Shown here: in pieces, positions 1-9,140 of the stretch
Layout: the number at the start of each line of letters is the position of its first letter
How positions within the stretch are numbered: position 1 is the stretch's first letter
NCBI GenBank assembly: GCA_016177845.1
Contig: JACOUO010000016.1
Coordinates: forward strand, 124,001-188,000
Origin: Deltaproteobacteria bacterium
GTDB taxonomy: Bacteria; Desulfobacterota; GWC2-55-46
DNA: 64,000 nt
Reading direction: 5' to 3'
Notes under the pieces: model-generated
What the model was told of the DNA's origin: nothing
Seen by the model: only the letters and a program-made list of their open reading frames with translations
Databases searched by the model: none
Translations under genes and position numbers: made by a program

Positions 1-45
1 CTTTTGCTCGTGTATCAGCCCCTCTATTTTTTCTCTGAGTCCCAT
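1..45 (-). CDS. Probable tetraacyldisaccharide 4'-kinase LpxK, N-terminal 15 codons only
   Basis: An ATG at 43-45 on the minus strand directly follows the waaA stop codon (46-48) and is preceded by a GGAAGGG Shine-Dalgarno four bases away. The visible start is MGLREKIEGLIHEQK and the frame stays open to the window edge. The identity rests on position: lpxK commonly follows waaA in lipid A clusters, and this cluster lacks it elsewhere in the window. Fifteen residues are too few to confirm a family, so no symbol is given. Confidence 0.4.
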   Translation of the reverse strand, partial: MGLREKIEGLIHEQK

Positions 46-1332
46 CTATCCCTTCCGCAGTTGTTTTTCTATTACTTCAACGGTCTTTATTGCCGCGCCT
101 CTGTTTGCCTCGACAACCGCTTTCGCGCTCGCTCCCTTTTTTACCATCACGGCCTCATCACTGAAAAGCGACTTAAGCGCTGCTGCAAGCTCGAATTGGT
201 CTGCTACCCTTATGCCGCCTCCTTCTGCCTCAAGCATCTGCGCCATGTTCATATATGTTGTAAGGTGCTTGCCGTATATAACAGGCTTTCCGAAAAAAGC
301 AGGCTCAAGCAGGTTGTGTCCTCCAATTCCGGGCACAAGGCTTCCGCCTACAAGGGCAACGGAGGCAAATGAGAATACGGTCATAAGCTCTCCGACAGTA
401 TCGAGCATCACTACTTCTCCGCTGCCGCCTGATGAGCGTTTTGAATACGAAAGCCCCGACTTTTTTATGAGAGCCTCTACCTCTGAAAATCTCTCAGGGT
501 GCCTTGGCGCAAGGATTAGCTTGGCATCGTTTTTTTCTTTTTTTAATTCCTTGAAGGCGTTAAGTATTATCTCTTCCTCGCCCGCGTGCGTGCTTCCCGC
601 TACAAGCACCTTGTCATCAGGTTTGATGCCGATAGCCTTTCGCAGTGCATCAAGGTAGGAGGCATCTACCGCAGGAGGCTTGACCTCGAATTTAAGGTTG
701 CCAACCACCTTGGCATTCTCAGGCTTTACCCCGACACGCATAGCCTTTTTATGGTCTTCGGCAGTCCTTGCGCAGAAAGAGCTAATTGAGCCGAATATAT
801 CGCCAAAGAAGAATTTGAATTTCAGAAATCTCTTGAACGAACGGTCAGAGATAGTGCCGTTTGAGATTATAACAGGGATTCCTGAGCTGCTTAATATCCT
901 GATGGCATTGGGCCATATCTCTTTTTCAACAACGACAAAAGCTTTTGGATTGGTATACCTCGCTACGCTCCTTATCACCCATGACAAATCAAAGGGGAAG
1001 TAGATGAGTGAATCTATAATGCCTGCGCCCTCTTTTTCAGCTACCCGGTTGCCTGTCTGCGTAACGGTAGAGAAGAGGATTTTAATATCGGGGTTTTTTT
1101 GCCTGAATAGCTTCAGTACAGGCAGTATCGCCTTTGTTTCGCCTACTGAGACAGCATGGACCCAGATAACGGCTGAGCCTTTGAGTTTTTGAAGTTTTTC
1201 ATTGCTGATGAATCCGAACCGCTCAGGGATGCCCTCCCTGTACTTGCGCGCGGTAATCATCTTAAAGATAAACCAGGGGAAGAAGAGGACTACAAATATA
1301 TGGAGGAGAATGTCATAAATGGCATATTTCAT
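46..1332 (-). CDS. waaA: 3-deoxy-D-manno-octulosonic acid (Kdo) transferase WaaA/KdtA
   Basis: Transfers Kdo from CMP-Kdo to the lipid A precursor at the cytoplasmic face of the inner membrane. The 428-residue length is normal for the family. A membrane-anchoring hydrophobic stretch lies at about residues 7-26 and is followed by the basic ITARKYREG segment. The HAVSVGE motif at about 59-65 holds the glutamate expected to be catalytic. The C-terminal GT-B half has GSTHAGEEE and PRHPERF for CMP-Kdo binding and a GGHNLLEPAFFGKPV block. The gene sits downstream of msbA and the acyltransferase gene in the lipid A operon and abuts the next start codon (TAGATG), which suggests translational coupling. 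Whether it adds one or more Kdo residues cannot be read from sequence. Confidence 0.93.
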   Translation of the reverse strand: MKYAIYDILLHIFVVLFFPWFIFKMITARKYREGIPERFGFISNEKLQKLKGSAVIWVHAVSVGETKAILPVLKLFRQKNPDIKILFSTVTQTGNRVAEKEGAGIIDSLIYFPFDLSWVIRSVARYTNPKAFVVVEKEIWPNAIRILSSSGIPVIISNGTISDRSFKRFLKFKFFFGDIFGSISSFCARTAEDHKKAMRVGVKPENAKVVGNLKFEVKPPAVDASYLDALRKAIGIKPDDKVLVAGSTHAGEEEIILNAFKELKKEKNDAKLILAPRHPERFSEVEALIKKSGLSYSKRSSGGSGEVVMLDTVGELMTVFSFASVALVGGSLVPGIGGHNLLEPAFFGKPVIYGKHLTTYMNMAQMLEAEGGGIRVADQFELAAALKSLFSDEAVMVKKGASAKAVVEANRGAAIKTVEVIEKQLRKG

Positions 1333-1390
1333 TACAGAAGGTATTTGCTTTATATGGGTTAAAAAGATTGAACTGCATTAGAATCAAGCC

Positions 1391-2058
1391 TTATGAGAAG
1401 TACTCATCAGCTTTCTTTGTGATATCGGTAAGCCTTTTTTCAAGCTCTGCCCTGCTCTCTTCCATTTCTTCGGGCGTCATGTCGCTTTTGAGTATTATCG
1501 GCTCACCGGCAATGAACACGCCCCTTGAGAACGGGTAGGGAACTATAAAGCCATCCCAACTGCCAAATGTTTTTTTTTTGAGGCATTAAAAGTAATAGGG
1601 ACAATGGGCAGCCCCGTTGCCTTGGCAATCTGTATGGCCCCCATCTGCACCTTCCACTTCGGCCCCTTTGGGCCATCCGGTGTTATGGCGAGGTCGTTGC
1701 CCTGCTGCGCGGCCCTTAGTAAGCCTTTTATCCCGGCAAACCAGCCCCTTGTCGTAGAGCCCCTGACCGAGTCCATACCAAAGCCCTGAATGGTCCTTGC
1801 GATAAGCTCGCCGTCCTTGCTCTGGCTTACCAGTATCGATATCTTTTTGCCGAGATAGCAGTAAGGCATCATCAGAAGCCTTCCATGCCAGAATGCGATG
1901 ATGACCTTTTTGCCGTCGCTCACAAGGCTGCGGTACGGGCTGTAATTGACATAAGTAAGCCGCATGGTGAGCCTTATAAGCCTGATAATAAGGTGCGCCA
2001 AAGCAGGCACAACGGCAATGGTAAGTTTATCTTTAAGCTTCATTTCCATGAAGTGCAA
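1391..2058 (-). pseudogene. DUF374 lysophospholipid acyltransferase-family gene, frameshifted at an A10 run
   Basis: The DUF374 family (LPLAT superfamily) is often found in lipid A operons and is thought to acylate lipid precursors. The N-terminal part has the AFWHGRLLMMPY acceptor motif, SQSKDGELIA and TPDGPKGPKWKVQ. The zero frame ends early at 1543 (171 residues; family usually about 210-230). Immediately after an A10 run (T10 on the plus strand at 1570-1579) the other frame continues with TFGSWDGFIVPYPFSRG and GEPIILKSDMTPEEMEESRA, ending at TAA 1391-1393. These are the expected C-terminal family motifs. One extra A would restore about 222 residues. The start is uncertain: TTG at 2058 has AGG five bases upstream, and ATGs follow at 2049 and 2043. 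It may be a sequencing or assembly indel, a true mutation, or a slippage-rescued gene. Confidence 0.85.
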
Positions 2059-2086
2059 TTTAACCTATTTGAGCGAATTTTACAAC

Positions 2087-3853
2087 TTAAGTGTTGAACT
2101 GCATGGCATAGAGGCGGGAGTATTCACCGCTTGCGGCGAGTAGCTCATCGTGCTTGCCCATCTCTTTTATGTTGCCGCCTCCAAGGACGATGATGCGGTC
2201 GGCGTTCCTCACTGTAGAGAGCCTGTGTGCAATTACGAATGTCGTGCGGCCTTCCATGAGGTTTGCCAATGCCTTCTGCACCTCATGCTCTGATTCGGCG
2301 TCAAGGGCGGATGTAGCCTCATCAAGGATAAGTATCGGGGCGTTTTTCAGTATGGCGCGCGCTATGGAGAGCCTCTGCCGTTCTCCGCCTGAAAGCCTTA
2401 CTCCGCCTTCTCCGATGATTGTATCATAGCCCTGCGGAAGCCTTGAGATGTAGTCGTGCGCGTTGGCAGCCTTTGCCGCCTTAATTATCTCTTCATCGCT
2501 GACCAGCATGTCCCCGTAGGCGATGTTGTGTTTTACCGTATCGTTAAAAAGTATTATCTGCTGAGATACTATCGCTATCTGCGACCTTAAGGAGTGGAGC
2601 GTAAGGTCTTTGATATCTTTTCCGTCAATGAGGATAGAGCCGCCTGTAACATCGTAAAACCTTGGTATGAGGTTTACGAATGTGGTCTTGCCCGCGCCGC
2701 TGCTTCCGACTATGGCAAGTATCTCGCCTTTCCTTACATTAAGGTCAAGGTCTTTAAGCACCCAGTTCTCGCCGTAATTGAAAGATACCTTTCTGAATTC
2801 AATTGCATCGTTTACGCCGTTAATGGTGAGCGCGCCCTGTTTCTTTTCTACTTCGCTGTCCCTGTCCATTACCTCGAATACTCTCTGGGCTGCTGAAAGG
2901 CCCTGCTGGATGTTGAGGTTGACGCCGTTTAACGCCTTGATAGGCTGGTAGAACATGATTACTGATGCAAAGAACGAGATGAATGCCTCGGGCTGCAATG
3001 TGCCCTGGCTTATCCTGTAAGCTGCAAACCAGATCGTGACCGCAAAGCCTACAGAGCCGAGCGTTTCCATAAGCGGAGAGGAGAGGGAGCGCACCATTAT
3101 TGTCTTTATCTGGTTCTGCGTGAACCTCTCATTTTCTTCCTGGAAGCGTTTTGATTCGTAGTTCTCCATGCAGAACGCCTTTACTATCCTGATGCCTGCT
3201 ATCGCCTCATGGAGAAGCGCTGTCATCATGCCCATTGTGACCTGCCCCTGGGTAGAGACCTTCTTCATCCTCTTTCCAAGTTTCCTCATGGGATAGACTG
3301 ATAAGGGCAGCGCGATTGAGGCAGCCAACGCAAGCTTCCAGTCAAGGCTTATGATGACGCCCGCAAGGACGACGATTGTGAGCGACTGTTTAAGAACCGT
3401 TGAAATCGCGTCTGAAGTTGAGGACTGAAGCAGGTTCACATCATTGGTAAGCCTTGAGATGAGAACCCCGGTGGGTGTTGAGCTGAAATAATTTATAGGC
3501 AGGGTAAGTATGTGGTCATAAAGCTTTTTGCGTATGTCGCGCACTACACCCTGGCCCACAAAGCCCATGAAGTATGACTGGCCGTAGGAACTGACGCCCT
3601 TTACAATCGCTACCACCATAATGGCAAGGGGGATTCCTATGAGCATATGCTCTTTAGGGATTGTAAAAAGGTTGAAGGGAACTATGTTTATCCCTGCCTG
3701 CGCATCCTTGGAAAAAAGGAACTTCATTACAGGCCCGATAAGATAGGCCATTGCGCCGTTTGACAGGGCAAAGCCCACCATGCAGACAAAAGCCATCATG
3801 AACTGGAACTTGTACGGCGGAAGTAATTTGAGTATCCTTGAGTAAGTTTTCAT
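2087..3853 (-). CDS. msbA: Lipid A export permease/ATP-binding protein MsbA
   Basis: Half-transporter that flips lipid A-core across the inner membrane as a homodimer, powered by ATP. It has 588 residues. The first ~310 form the six-helix ABC exporter domain, starting with YKFQFMMAFVCMVGFALSN. The nucleotide-binding domain has Walker A GSSGAGKTT, signature LSGGERQRLSIARAI, Walker B ILILDEATSALD and the switch histidine in VIAHRLSTV. All catalytic elements are intact. It lies between lpxB (21-base gap) and the acyltransferase gene in the lipid A operon, which favours MsbA over other type-IV ABC exporters of similar length. Confidence 0.93.
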   Translation of the reverse strand: MKTYSRILKLLPPYKFQFMMAFVCMVGFALSNGAMAYLIGPVMKFLFSKDAQAGINIVPFNLFTIPKEHMLIGIPLAIMVVAIVKGVSSYGQSYFMGFVGQGVVRDIRKKLYDHILTLPINYFSSTPTGVLISRLTNDVNLLQSSTSDAISTVLKQSLTIVVLAGVIISLDWKLALAASIALPLSVYPMRKLGKRMKKVSTQGQVTMGMMTALLHEAIAGIRIVKAFCMENYESKRFQEENERFTQNQIKTIMVRSLSSPLMETLGSVGFAVTIWFAAYRISQGTLQPEAFISFFASVIMFYQPIKALNGVNLNIQQGLSAAQRVFEVMDRDSEVEKKQGALTINGVNDAIEFRKVSFNYGENWVLKDLDLNVRKGEILAIVGSSGAGKTTFVNLIPRFYDVTGGSILIDGKDIKDLTLHSLRSQIAIVSQQIILFNDTVKHNIAYGDMLVSDEEIIKAAKAANAHDYISRLPQGYDTIIGEGGVRLSGGERQRLSIARAILKNAPILILDEATSALDAESEHEVQKALANLMEGRTTFVIAHRLSTVRNADRIIVLGGGNIKEMGKHDELLAASGEYSRLYAMQFNT

Positions 3854-3874
3854 ATTTTAAATTGAACGGTTCGC

Positions 3875-5026
3875 CTATTTGTTTGTACGCTTCTGCGATA
3901 TTACTTTATTAATAGCGGCTGCGGCCCTGTTTGCGGCGCCTGCCCCGCCAAGCGTCTTTTTAATCCGTTTGTAGTCCTTTATCATGGCGTCTTTTTTCTT
4001 TTTGTCCCTTAGTATTTCAAGGAGTTCTTTTGCCATGTTCTCCGGGGTTGCCTCGCTTTGTATAAGCTCAGGCACCGCTTTTTTCCCTGCTACGATGTTT
4101 GGCAGCCCTGCGTACTTTAAGTCAATCAAGAGCTTTGCAACACCGAAGGATATCGATGACATCTTATAGATTATCACCATCGGAGTGCCTATAAGCGCTG
4201 TTTCAAGCGTAGCAGTCCCTGATGTGACAATGGAGGCATCCGAAGCTCTGAGGGCCGTATACATCTGGCCCCGAACAACCTTTAAATCAATGGAAGAGTC
4301 TTTTAAAAACTCATTTATCAAAGAATCATCTATACTGTTTGCCGCCGGAAGCAGGAAAACAGGTTTATTTTCGCCAAGCTCTTTTGTAATTATGCCGCTT
4401 GCGGTAAGCATAGGTGCAAGGAGGCGTTTAATCTCTCCTGTACGGCTTCCCGGCAGAAGAGAGATGACAATCTTATCCTGAGGTATGTAGAGCTTCTCCC
4501 TTGCTTGCCTCATCGTAAGATCGCAGTTCGCGATATCCGCAAGCGGATGCCCCACATACTCTACATCTACGCCCTTTGCCTTGTATAAAGCCTCTTCAAA
4601 CGGAAAGACCACAAGCATCTTATCCACAAGGGCTGCAATCTTATTTATCCTTTTCTTTCTCCATGCCCATACCTGCGGGCTTATGTAGTAGATTATCGGT
4701 ATGCCGAGCTTTTTTACATCCTTTGCGAACCTTAGGTTGAAATCAGGGAAATCAATCAATACGACCGCATCGAAGTTTCCGCCCTCAAGCATGGCCTTAA
4801 GGTCTTTAAACCTCTTAAGTATTGTCGGGAGCTTCTCAAGCACCTCGACAATACCGACCACTGAGACTTCCTTGGAGTCAGGCCCTGTAAGGCCGGCCTC
4901 TTTCATCCTGCGCCCGCCCATGCCTGCCACCTTGACTTCGGGGGCTATCTTTTTAAGGGCAGCTATGAGAGAAGCTCCGTGAAGGTCTCCTGATTCCTCG
5001 CCGCTTACTATGAAAATATTATTCAT
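3875..5026 (-). CDS. lpxB: Lipid-A-disaccharide synthase LpxB
   Basis: GT-B glycosyltransferase (GT19) that joins UDP-2,3-diacylglucosamine and lipid X into the lipid A disaccharide at the membrane. The 383-residue length is typical. The N-terminus has the hallmark SGEESGDLHGA (about 8-18). GGRRMKEAG, DFPDFNLR, and YYISPQVWAWRKKRI in the middle, then LPGSRTGEIKRL and SGTATLETALIGTPMVIIYK, are standard LpxB blocks. It is separated from the upstream oxidoreductase by 116 bases and followed closely by msbA. No lpxH or lpxI, which would supply its lipid X substrate, is visible in this window. Confidence 0.95.
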   Translation of the reverse strand: MNNIFIVSGEESGDLHGASLIAALKKIAPEVKVAGMGGRRMKEAGLTGPDSKEVSVVGIVEVLEKLPTILKRFKDLKAMLEGGNFDAVVLIDFPDFNLRFAKDVKKLGIPIIYYISPQVWAWRKKRINKIAALVDKMLVVFPFEEALYKAKGVDVEYVGHPLADIANCDLTMRQAREKLYIPQDKIVISLLPGSRTGEIKRLLAPMLTASGIITKELGENKPVFLLPAANSIDDSLINEFLKDSSIDLKVVRGQMYTALRASDASIVTSGTATLETALIGTPMVIIYKMSSISFGVAKLLIDLKYAGLPNIVAGKKAVPELIQSEATPENMAKELLEILRDKKKKDAMIKDYKRIKKTLGGAGAANRAAAAINKVISQKRTNK

Positions 5027-5142
5027 TCACCAATTGGGCCTTTTGGCCTTTTTCTTTCGGCAACAGGACTATCAATTCCGGGGATTAGGCCTGGATCGGA
5101 ATAGCTGTAGCGGGACCTTAAATGAAAAAACTGCGAGCTGGT

Positions 5143-6117
5143 TCAGCAGACGGTATTCCTTGAAAACCTGCTCGCTGACGCGTGCATGGCCTCCTGAATC
5201 CTCTGGGCTACCTCAAGCGCCTTTTTGCCGTCAATTCCTGATACCGGCGGGGTTGACCTCGTAACGGAACAATTAAGGAACGCCTTAAGCTCCTCTAAAA
5301 GAGAGTCCCTCTTCGCAAGTTCAGGGACCTCATCGGATAGAGTTGCGTACGCTCCATTAGCGCCGGGCACTATCTTTGATATGAAGAGCTGCTGGCCGAT
5401 ATAGTCGACATTCATGCAGGCGTCAGGCTGGAAAATATTTAATTTCCTGACCCTCTCCTTTGCAGCGCGGTTTGCGTTTATGTTGGCAATGCAGCCGTTT
5501 TTGAATGTGAGCCTTGCGTTGGCGATATCTTCCTTATCGGAAATTATCCTCATGCCCACGGCCTCGACTGATTCGACCTCTGATTTGACGAGGCTTAAGA
5601 TAATATCTATGTCGTGAATCATCAGGTCAAGCACCACATCCACATCGATGCTCCTGTTGGGGAAGGGCGACTGCCTGAAGGCTTCGATATATACCGGGTC
5701 TTTTATCTTTCCTTCCAGCGCGGCTATCGCGGCATTGAACCGCTCAAGATGGCCGACCTGCAGCACTGCCTTGCTCTGCTCTGCTTGTCTTACAAGCTTT
5801 TCAGCTTCGTCCATATTTACGGCAATGGGCTTTTCCATAAGCACATCAACGCCTTTTGAAAGGAACTCAAGGCCGATTTTACAATGGCTCTCAGTTGGCG
5901 TGACTATGCTCACGGCATCTACCTTGCCGAAAAAATCCTTATAGTCCGGGTAGGCTGTCGTTTTAGTAAGGGCGGCTATCTCCTTTGCCCGCCCGAAGTT
6001 CATGTCAGTAACGCCTACAAGCTCGGCTTCCTCTATCATGGCGTACTTCTCGGCGTGGATCTTGCCGAGATAGCCGACACCGATGACGGCTACTCTACTC
6101 TTCTTCCTGCTGTTCAC
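5143..6117 (-). CDS. Gfo/Idh/MocA-family NAD(P)-dependent oxidoreductase in the lipid A operon (GnnA-like by position)
   Basis: Sugar dehydrogenase of 324 residues. A Rossmann motif VIGVGYLGKIHAEKY lies at the N-terminus, the family EKPIAV motif at about 95-100, and MIHDIDI in the substrate domain. The GTG start at 6117 has GAGGAG upstream and overlaps the end of lpxA by 23 bases, so the two are probably translationally coupled. In Acidithiobacillus ferrooxidans a protein of this family, GnnA, lies between lpxA and lpxB. It oxidises the 3-OH of UDP-GlcNAc so that GnnB can transaminate it, giving amide-linked lipid A. The same position here suggests that role, but no GnnB aminotransferase is in the window and the substrate cannot be read from sequence. 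Confidence 0.85.
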   Translation of the reverse strand: MNSRKKSRVAVIGVGYLGKIHAEKYAMIEEAELVGVTDMNFGRAKEIAALTKTTAYPDYKDFFGKVDAVSIVTPTESHCKIGLEFLSKGVDVLMEKPIAVNMDEAEKLVRQAEQSKAVLQVGHLERFNAAIAALEGKIKDPVYIEAFRQSPFPNRSIDVDVVLDLMIHDIDIILSLVKSEVESVEAVGMRIISDKEDIANARLTFKNGCIANINANRAAKERVRKLNIFQPDACMNVDYIGQQLFISKIVPGANGAYATLSDEVPELAKRDSLLEELKAFLNCSVTRSTPPVSGIDGKKALEVAQRIQEAMHASASRFSRNTVC

Positions 6118-6937
6118 TCTTTCTCCTCGTTCTGACCCTTGCGATGCCTCTCTTAGAGCCTTTTATGAAATCAATAAACCTTTTTGCGTGCGTTGAGCCG
6201 GGAAGTTCTTTTTCAAGCGTTTCAAACGCCTCATTGAGCCTGAGAGACGACCTGAAGATGATATTATATGATGTTTTAATTTCATCGAGCTCTTCTTTTG
6301 AAAAGCCCTGCCTTCTTAAGCCGACCGTATTGAGCCTGTAGAGCTTTGCCCTGTTGCCCACGGCCATTACATACGGCGGAATGTCCTTGCTTACGGCTGA
6401 AGCGCCTCCGATTATGCAGTACGCGCCAATCCTTACATGCTGGTGTATGGCGACAAGGCCGCCGACGATCGCGTTATTATCTATCGTGACATGGCCGCCG
6501 AGAGTGGCGGAGTTTGCCATTATGATATTATTTCCAAGATTGCAGTCATGGGCAATGTGGACATAGTTCATGAAAAGGTTGTTGCTGCCGCAAATTGTCT
6601 TATACTGGTCTTTTGTTGTTGCCCTGTGTATGGTTACGAATTCCCTGATAGTGTTGTTATCCCCTATTATTACATCCGTGCGTTCGCCCTTGTACCCGAG
6701 GTCCTGCGGAGGAGTTCCGATTGAGACGAACTGGAATATGTTGCAGCGGTTTCCTATTGAGGTCCATTTGTCAATGACCACATGGGAGCCTATCTTTGTA
6801 TCCTTGCCTATCTTTACATCCTCGCCTATTACTGAAAAAGGCCCTATCTCAACGCCGGAATCAAGCTCCGCCGTGGGGTGGACAAAGGCAGTGGGGTCTA
6901 TCTTTACCTCTTTGATGCTCTCAACGGTCTTGCTCAT
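6095..6937 (-). CDS. lpxA: UDP-N-acetylglucosamine (or 3-amino analogue) O/N-acyltransferase LpxA
   Basis: Catalyses the first lipid A step, adding a 3-hydroxyacyl chain from ACP to the sugar nucleotide. It has 280 residues. Left-handed beta-helix hexapeptides run from about residue 15 (FVHPTAELDSGVEIGPFSVIG) to about 190. The catalytic histidine region is HIAHDCNLGNNIIMANS, followed by the usual C-terminal helical domain from GLRRQGFSKEELDEI. A stretch of about 10 residues precedes the first hexapeptide. It is the gene after fabZ, and its 3' end overlaps the oxidoreductase gene. If that neighbour makes a 3-amino sugar, this LpxA would form an amide rather than an ester. Confidence 0.95.
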   Translation of the reverse strand: MSKTVESIKEVKIDPTAFVHPTAELDSGVEIGPFSVIGEDVKIGKDTKIGSHVVIDKWTSIGNRCNIFQFVSIGTPPQDLGYKGERTDVIIGDNNTIREFVTIHRATTKDQYKTICGSNNLFMNYVHIAHDCNLGNNIIMANSATLGGHVTIDNNAIVGGLVAIHQHVRIGAYCIIGGASAVSKDIPPYVMAVGNRAKLYRLNTVGLRRQGFSKEELDEIKTSYNIIFRSSLRLNEAFETLEKELPGSTHAKRFIDFIKGSKRGIARVRTRRKSEQQEEE

Positions 6938-6994
6938 GAAATTATAACCTCATCTTAAAATTTCCTCCTGAGTAAAGGAGGCAATTACAAAAAA

Positions 6995-7423
6995 CTATCT
7001 GTCCATAATTGTTGCCATGAGGTCGGCCTCAGCAACAAGGTTGCCATCTACAAAGGCCTCGCCCTTGAATGCCCAGATGGTGCCCCTGCATTTAGTAACA
7101 TTAAGTACAAGGTCAAGCCTGTCGCCCGGAAGTACAGGTTTCCTGAATCGGGCATTATCGATTCCCATAAAATATACGACCTTATTCTGCACTGAAGCTG
7201 ATTTGAAGGCAAGTACGCCTCCGACCTGCGCCATTGCTTCGATTATGAGAACACCCGGCATAATAGGGTGCCCGGGAAAGTGGCCGAGAAAGAACGGCTC
7301 GTTTATTGTAACATTTTTATAGCCTTTTGCGGACTTGCCTGTTTCCATCTCAACTATCCTGTCAACAAGAAGGAACGGGTAGCGGTGCGGAAGAATATTG
7401 AGAATTTCGTTAATGTCTATCAT
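6995..7423 (-). CDS. fabZ: 3-hydroxyacyl-ACP dehydratase FabZ
   Basis: Hot-dog-fold dehydratase that converts 3-hydroxyacyl-ACP to trans-2-enoyl-ACP in fatty acid synthesis. It competes with LpxA and LpxD for the same substrate. From the ATG at 7423 the protein has 142 residues, normal for FabZ, and begins [19 protein letters not shown] with the catalytic His in [25 protein letters not shown] carries the second catalytic residue (Glu). This start is chosen because AAAGGAGG lies five bases upstream. An in-frame ATG at 7486 (AGGTGG upstream, 22 bases after lpxD) would add 21 residues with no family match. Placement between lpxD and lpxA is canonical. Confidence 0.94.
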   Translation of the reverse strand: MIDINEILNILPHRYPFLLVDRIVEMETGKSAKGYKNVTINEPFFLGHFPGHPIMPGVLIIEAMAQVGGVLAFKSASVQNKVVYFMGIDNARFRKPVLPGDRLDLVLNVTKCRGTIWAFKGEAFVDGNLVAEADLMATIMDR

Positions 7424-7507
7424 TGGGCCTCCTTTGGACGATATGGCTTTCTGAGTGGAGCGTTCAGCCGTTACATCTTTTTCCATTATCCACCTGCGTT
7501 GGATTTT

Positions 7508-8545
7508 TTAATGTGCTTTGGTTTTTTCCAATTCCGCGATACGCTTTTCAAGCTCCAGGAGCTTTTTCTTAAGCTCAGGGAGCTTTGCGGCAACAGCCTG
7601 TGATTTAAGCCATTCGGTATGAGGCTGGACCGGTATGCCGGAATAAACGCCCTTTGACGCAATGTTTCCTATAACGCCGGATTTGGCGCCTATCATCACA
7701 TCATCCGCTATTTCAATGTGCCCGACAACTCCTACCTGTCCGCCGAGCATTACCCTGTTTCCTATTTTAGTGCTGCCCGCTATGCCTGCCTGCGCCACGA
7801 GGACCGAATTCTCACCGACCTGGACATTATGCGCGACCTGCACCAGATTGTCTATTTTTGTGCCCCTGCCAATGACCGTCTCCCCGATTGCAGCCCTGTC
7901 TATAGTGACGCACGCGCCGACTTCGACATCATCATTGATCCTGACAATGCCCCGCTGGGGGATTTTCTTAAGCCCTGTTTTTGTCTGGGCGTATCCGAAC
8001 CCGTCGCTCCCGACTACGGCATTGCAATGGATGATGACCCTGTTGCCTATGATGCAGCCTTCCCTTACGGCAACGCCTGAATAAAGTATGCAGTCGTCTC
8101 CGACCTTTGCGCCGCGCCCTACATATACATTCGGGAAGATTACAGTCCTTTCGCCGATTTCCGCGCCTTCCTCTATTACGGAGAACGGCTGGATGGAGGC
8201 GTCTTTTCCGATTACTGCGCCGGTATGCACTAAGGCCTCTGGGTGGATGCCGGCGGGAGGCATTATCTGCGGCCTGAGTACATCAACAACAGCTGCAAAT
8301 GCGAGCTGAGGGTCTTTGACCACAAGCAGGTTCAGGCCCTCAGCGCCTTTTTCGTCGCTTACAATTACAGCGGAGGCCTTTGTATCTTTAAGGAGCTTAA
8401 GATATTTTTTGTCGCTTACGAAAGTAATATCGCCTGCTCCTGCACCGTCTATTTGCGCAACATCTTTGATAAGGACAGAACTGTCCCCAATGACATTGCC
8501 GCCTACAAGGGCGGCAAGCTCTCCAAGGGTTCTGGCTTCAGGCAT
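7508..8545 (-). CDS. lpxD: UDP-3-O-(3-hydroxyacyl)glucosamine N-acyltransferase LpxD
   Basis: Adds the second 3-hydroxyacyl chain, at the 2-amino group, in lipid A synthesis. It has 345 residues. An N-terminal uridine-binding domain (about 1-100, with [14 protein letters not shown]) is followed by a long left-handed beta-helix ([19 protein letters not shown] onward). The helix carries the catalytic His region in [19 protein letters not shown] and ends in a C-terminal helix ([17 protein letters not shown]). It starts three bases after the skp stop and lies upstream of fabZ and lpxA, the standard arrangement. Confidence 0.95.
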   Translation of the reverse strand: MPEARTLGELAALVGGNVIGDSSVLIKDVAQIDGAGAGDITFVSDKKYLKLLKDTKASAVIVSDEKGAEGLNLLVVKDPQLAFAAVVDVLRPQIMPPAGIHPEALVHTGAVIGKDASIQPFSVIEEGAEIGERTVIFPNVYVGRGAKVGDDCILYSGVAVREGCIIGNRVIIHCNAVVGSDGFGYAQTKTGLKKIPQRGIVRINDDVEVGACVTIDRAAIGETVIGRGTKIDNLVQVAHNVQVGENSVLVAQAGIAGSTKIGNRVMLGGQVGVVGHIEIADDVMIGAKSGVIGNIASKGVYSGIPVQPHTEWLKSQAVAAKLPELKKKLLELEKRIAELEKTKAH

Positions 8546-8548
8546 AGA

Positions 8549-9073
8549 TTATTTCTTACCCTTTTTGTTGTATGTTTTGATAACTTCGTCTGTCAGATCA
8601 GAATCAGCAGGGGCATAAAGAAGGCCGCCAACCGATTTTTCGAATACATAGGTGTAGCCTTTTTTCTTTGCTATCTCTTCAACTACATCCCTTAAGTCCT
8701 CTATTATGCGGGCCTCAGTATCCTGCTTCCTCTTGTTGAGCTGCTCGCCGTAGTCCATGAACTTTTTCTGAAAATCCTGTGACTTTGTCCTGAATTCCTT
8801 TTCCTTCGCGTCCCTTGTCTCTTTGTTCCAGACATTGGCCTTCTTATCAAGCTCGTCCTTCATCTTTTTGAGGTCTTCCTGCTTGGCGTTAAGCTCGTTC
8901 TCAAGCTTCTGCGCCTCATCCTTAAGGTTGTCCTTTGCCTTTATGCCTGCTTCGCACTCATTGAGCGCCTTCTGCAGGTTCGCGTAGCCGATCTTTATAT
9001 CAGCAGATTTCGCGGGTGCGGCAAAAAGCATAAATACTAAAAAGACAAGCCCGAATATTTTCATCTTTCTCAT
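8549..9073 (-). CDS. skp: Periplasmic chaperone Skp/OmpH
   Basis: Periplasmic chaperone that holds unfolded outer-membrane proteins on the way to BamA. The ATG at 9073 is preferred (GGAGAG just upstream). It gives 174 residues with a clear signal peptide, MRKMKIFGLVFLVFMLFAAP then AKSA, cleaved near residue 23. The mature part starts with KIGYANLQKALNECEAG and is dominated by a charged coiled coil (about 50-130), the tentacle region of Skp. A longer in-frame reading to 9220 would overlap the end of bamA and put non-signal sequence before the signal peptide. It sits directly downstream of bamA. Confidence 0.92.
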   Translation of the reverse strand: MRKMKIFGLVFLVFMLFAAPAKSADIKIGYANLQKALNECEAGIKAKDNLKDEAQKLENELNAKQEDLKKMKDELDKKANVWNKETRDAKEKEFRTKSQDFQKKFMDYGEQLNKRKQDTEARIIEDLRDVVEEIAKKKGYTYVFEKSVGGLLYAPADSDLTDEVIKTYNKKGKK

Positions 9074-9140
9074 TTTCTCTCCATACTCCTTTGGTGTTAA
9101 TTTCCCGCCTAATGCGGGGTATTTTTTAAAAATGCCTTTA

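Noticed and set aside
7424-7486. Longer N-terminus for FabZ
   Set aside because: The extra 21 residues match no FabZ feature and AAAGGAGG precedes the ATG at 7423, though the AGGTGG before 7486 keeps it possible.
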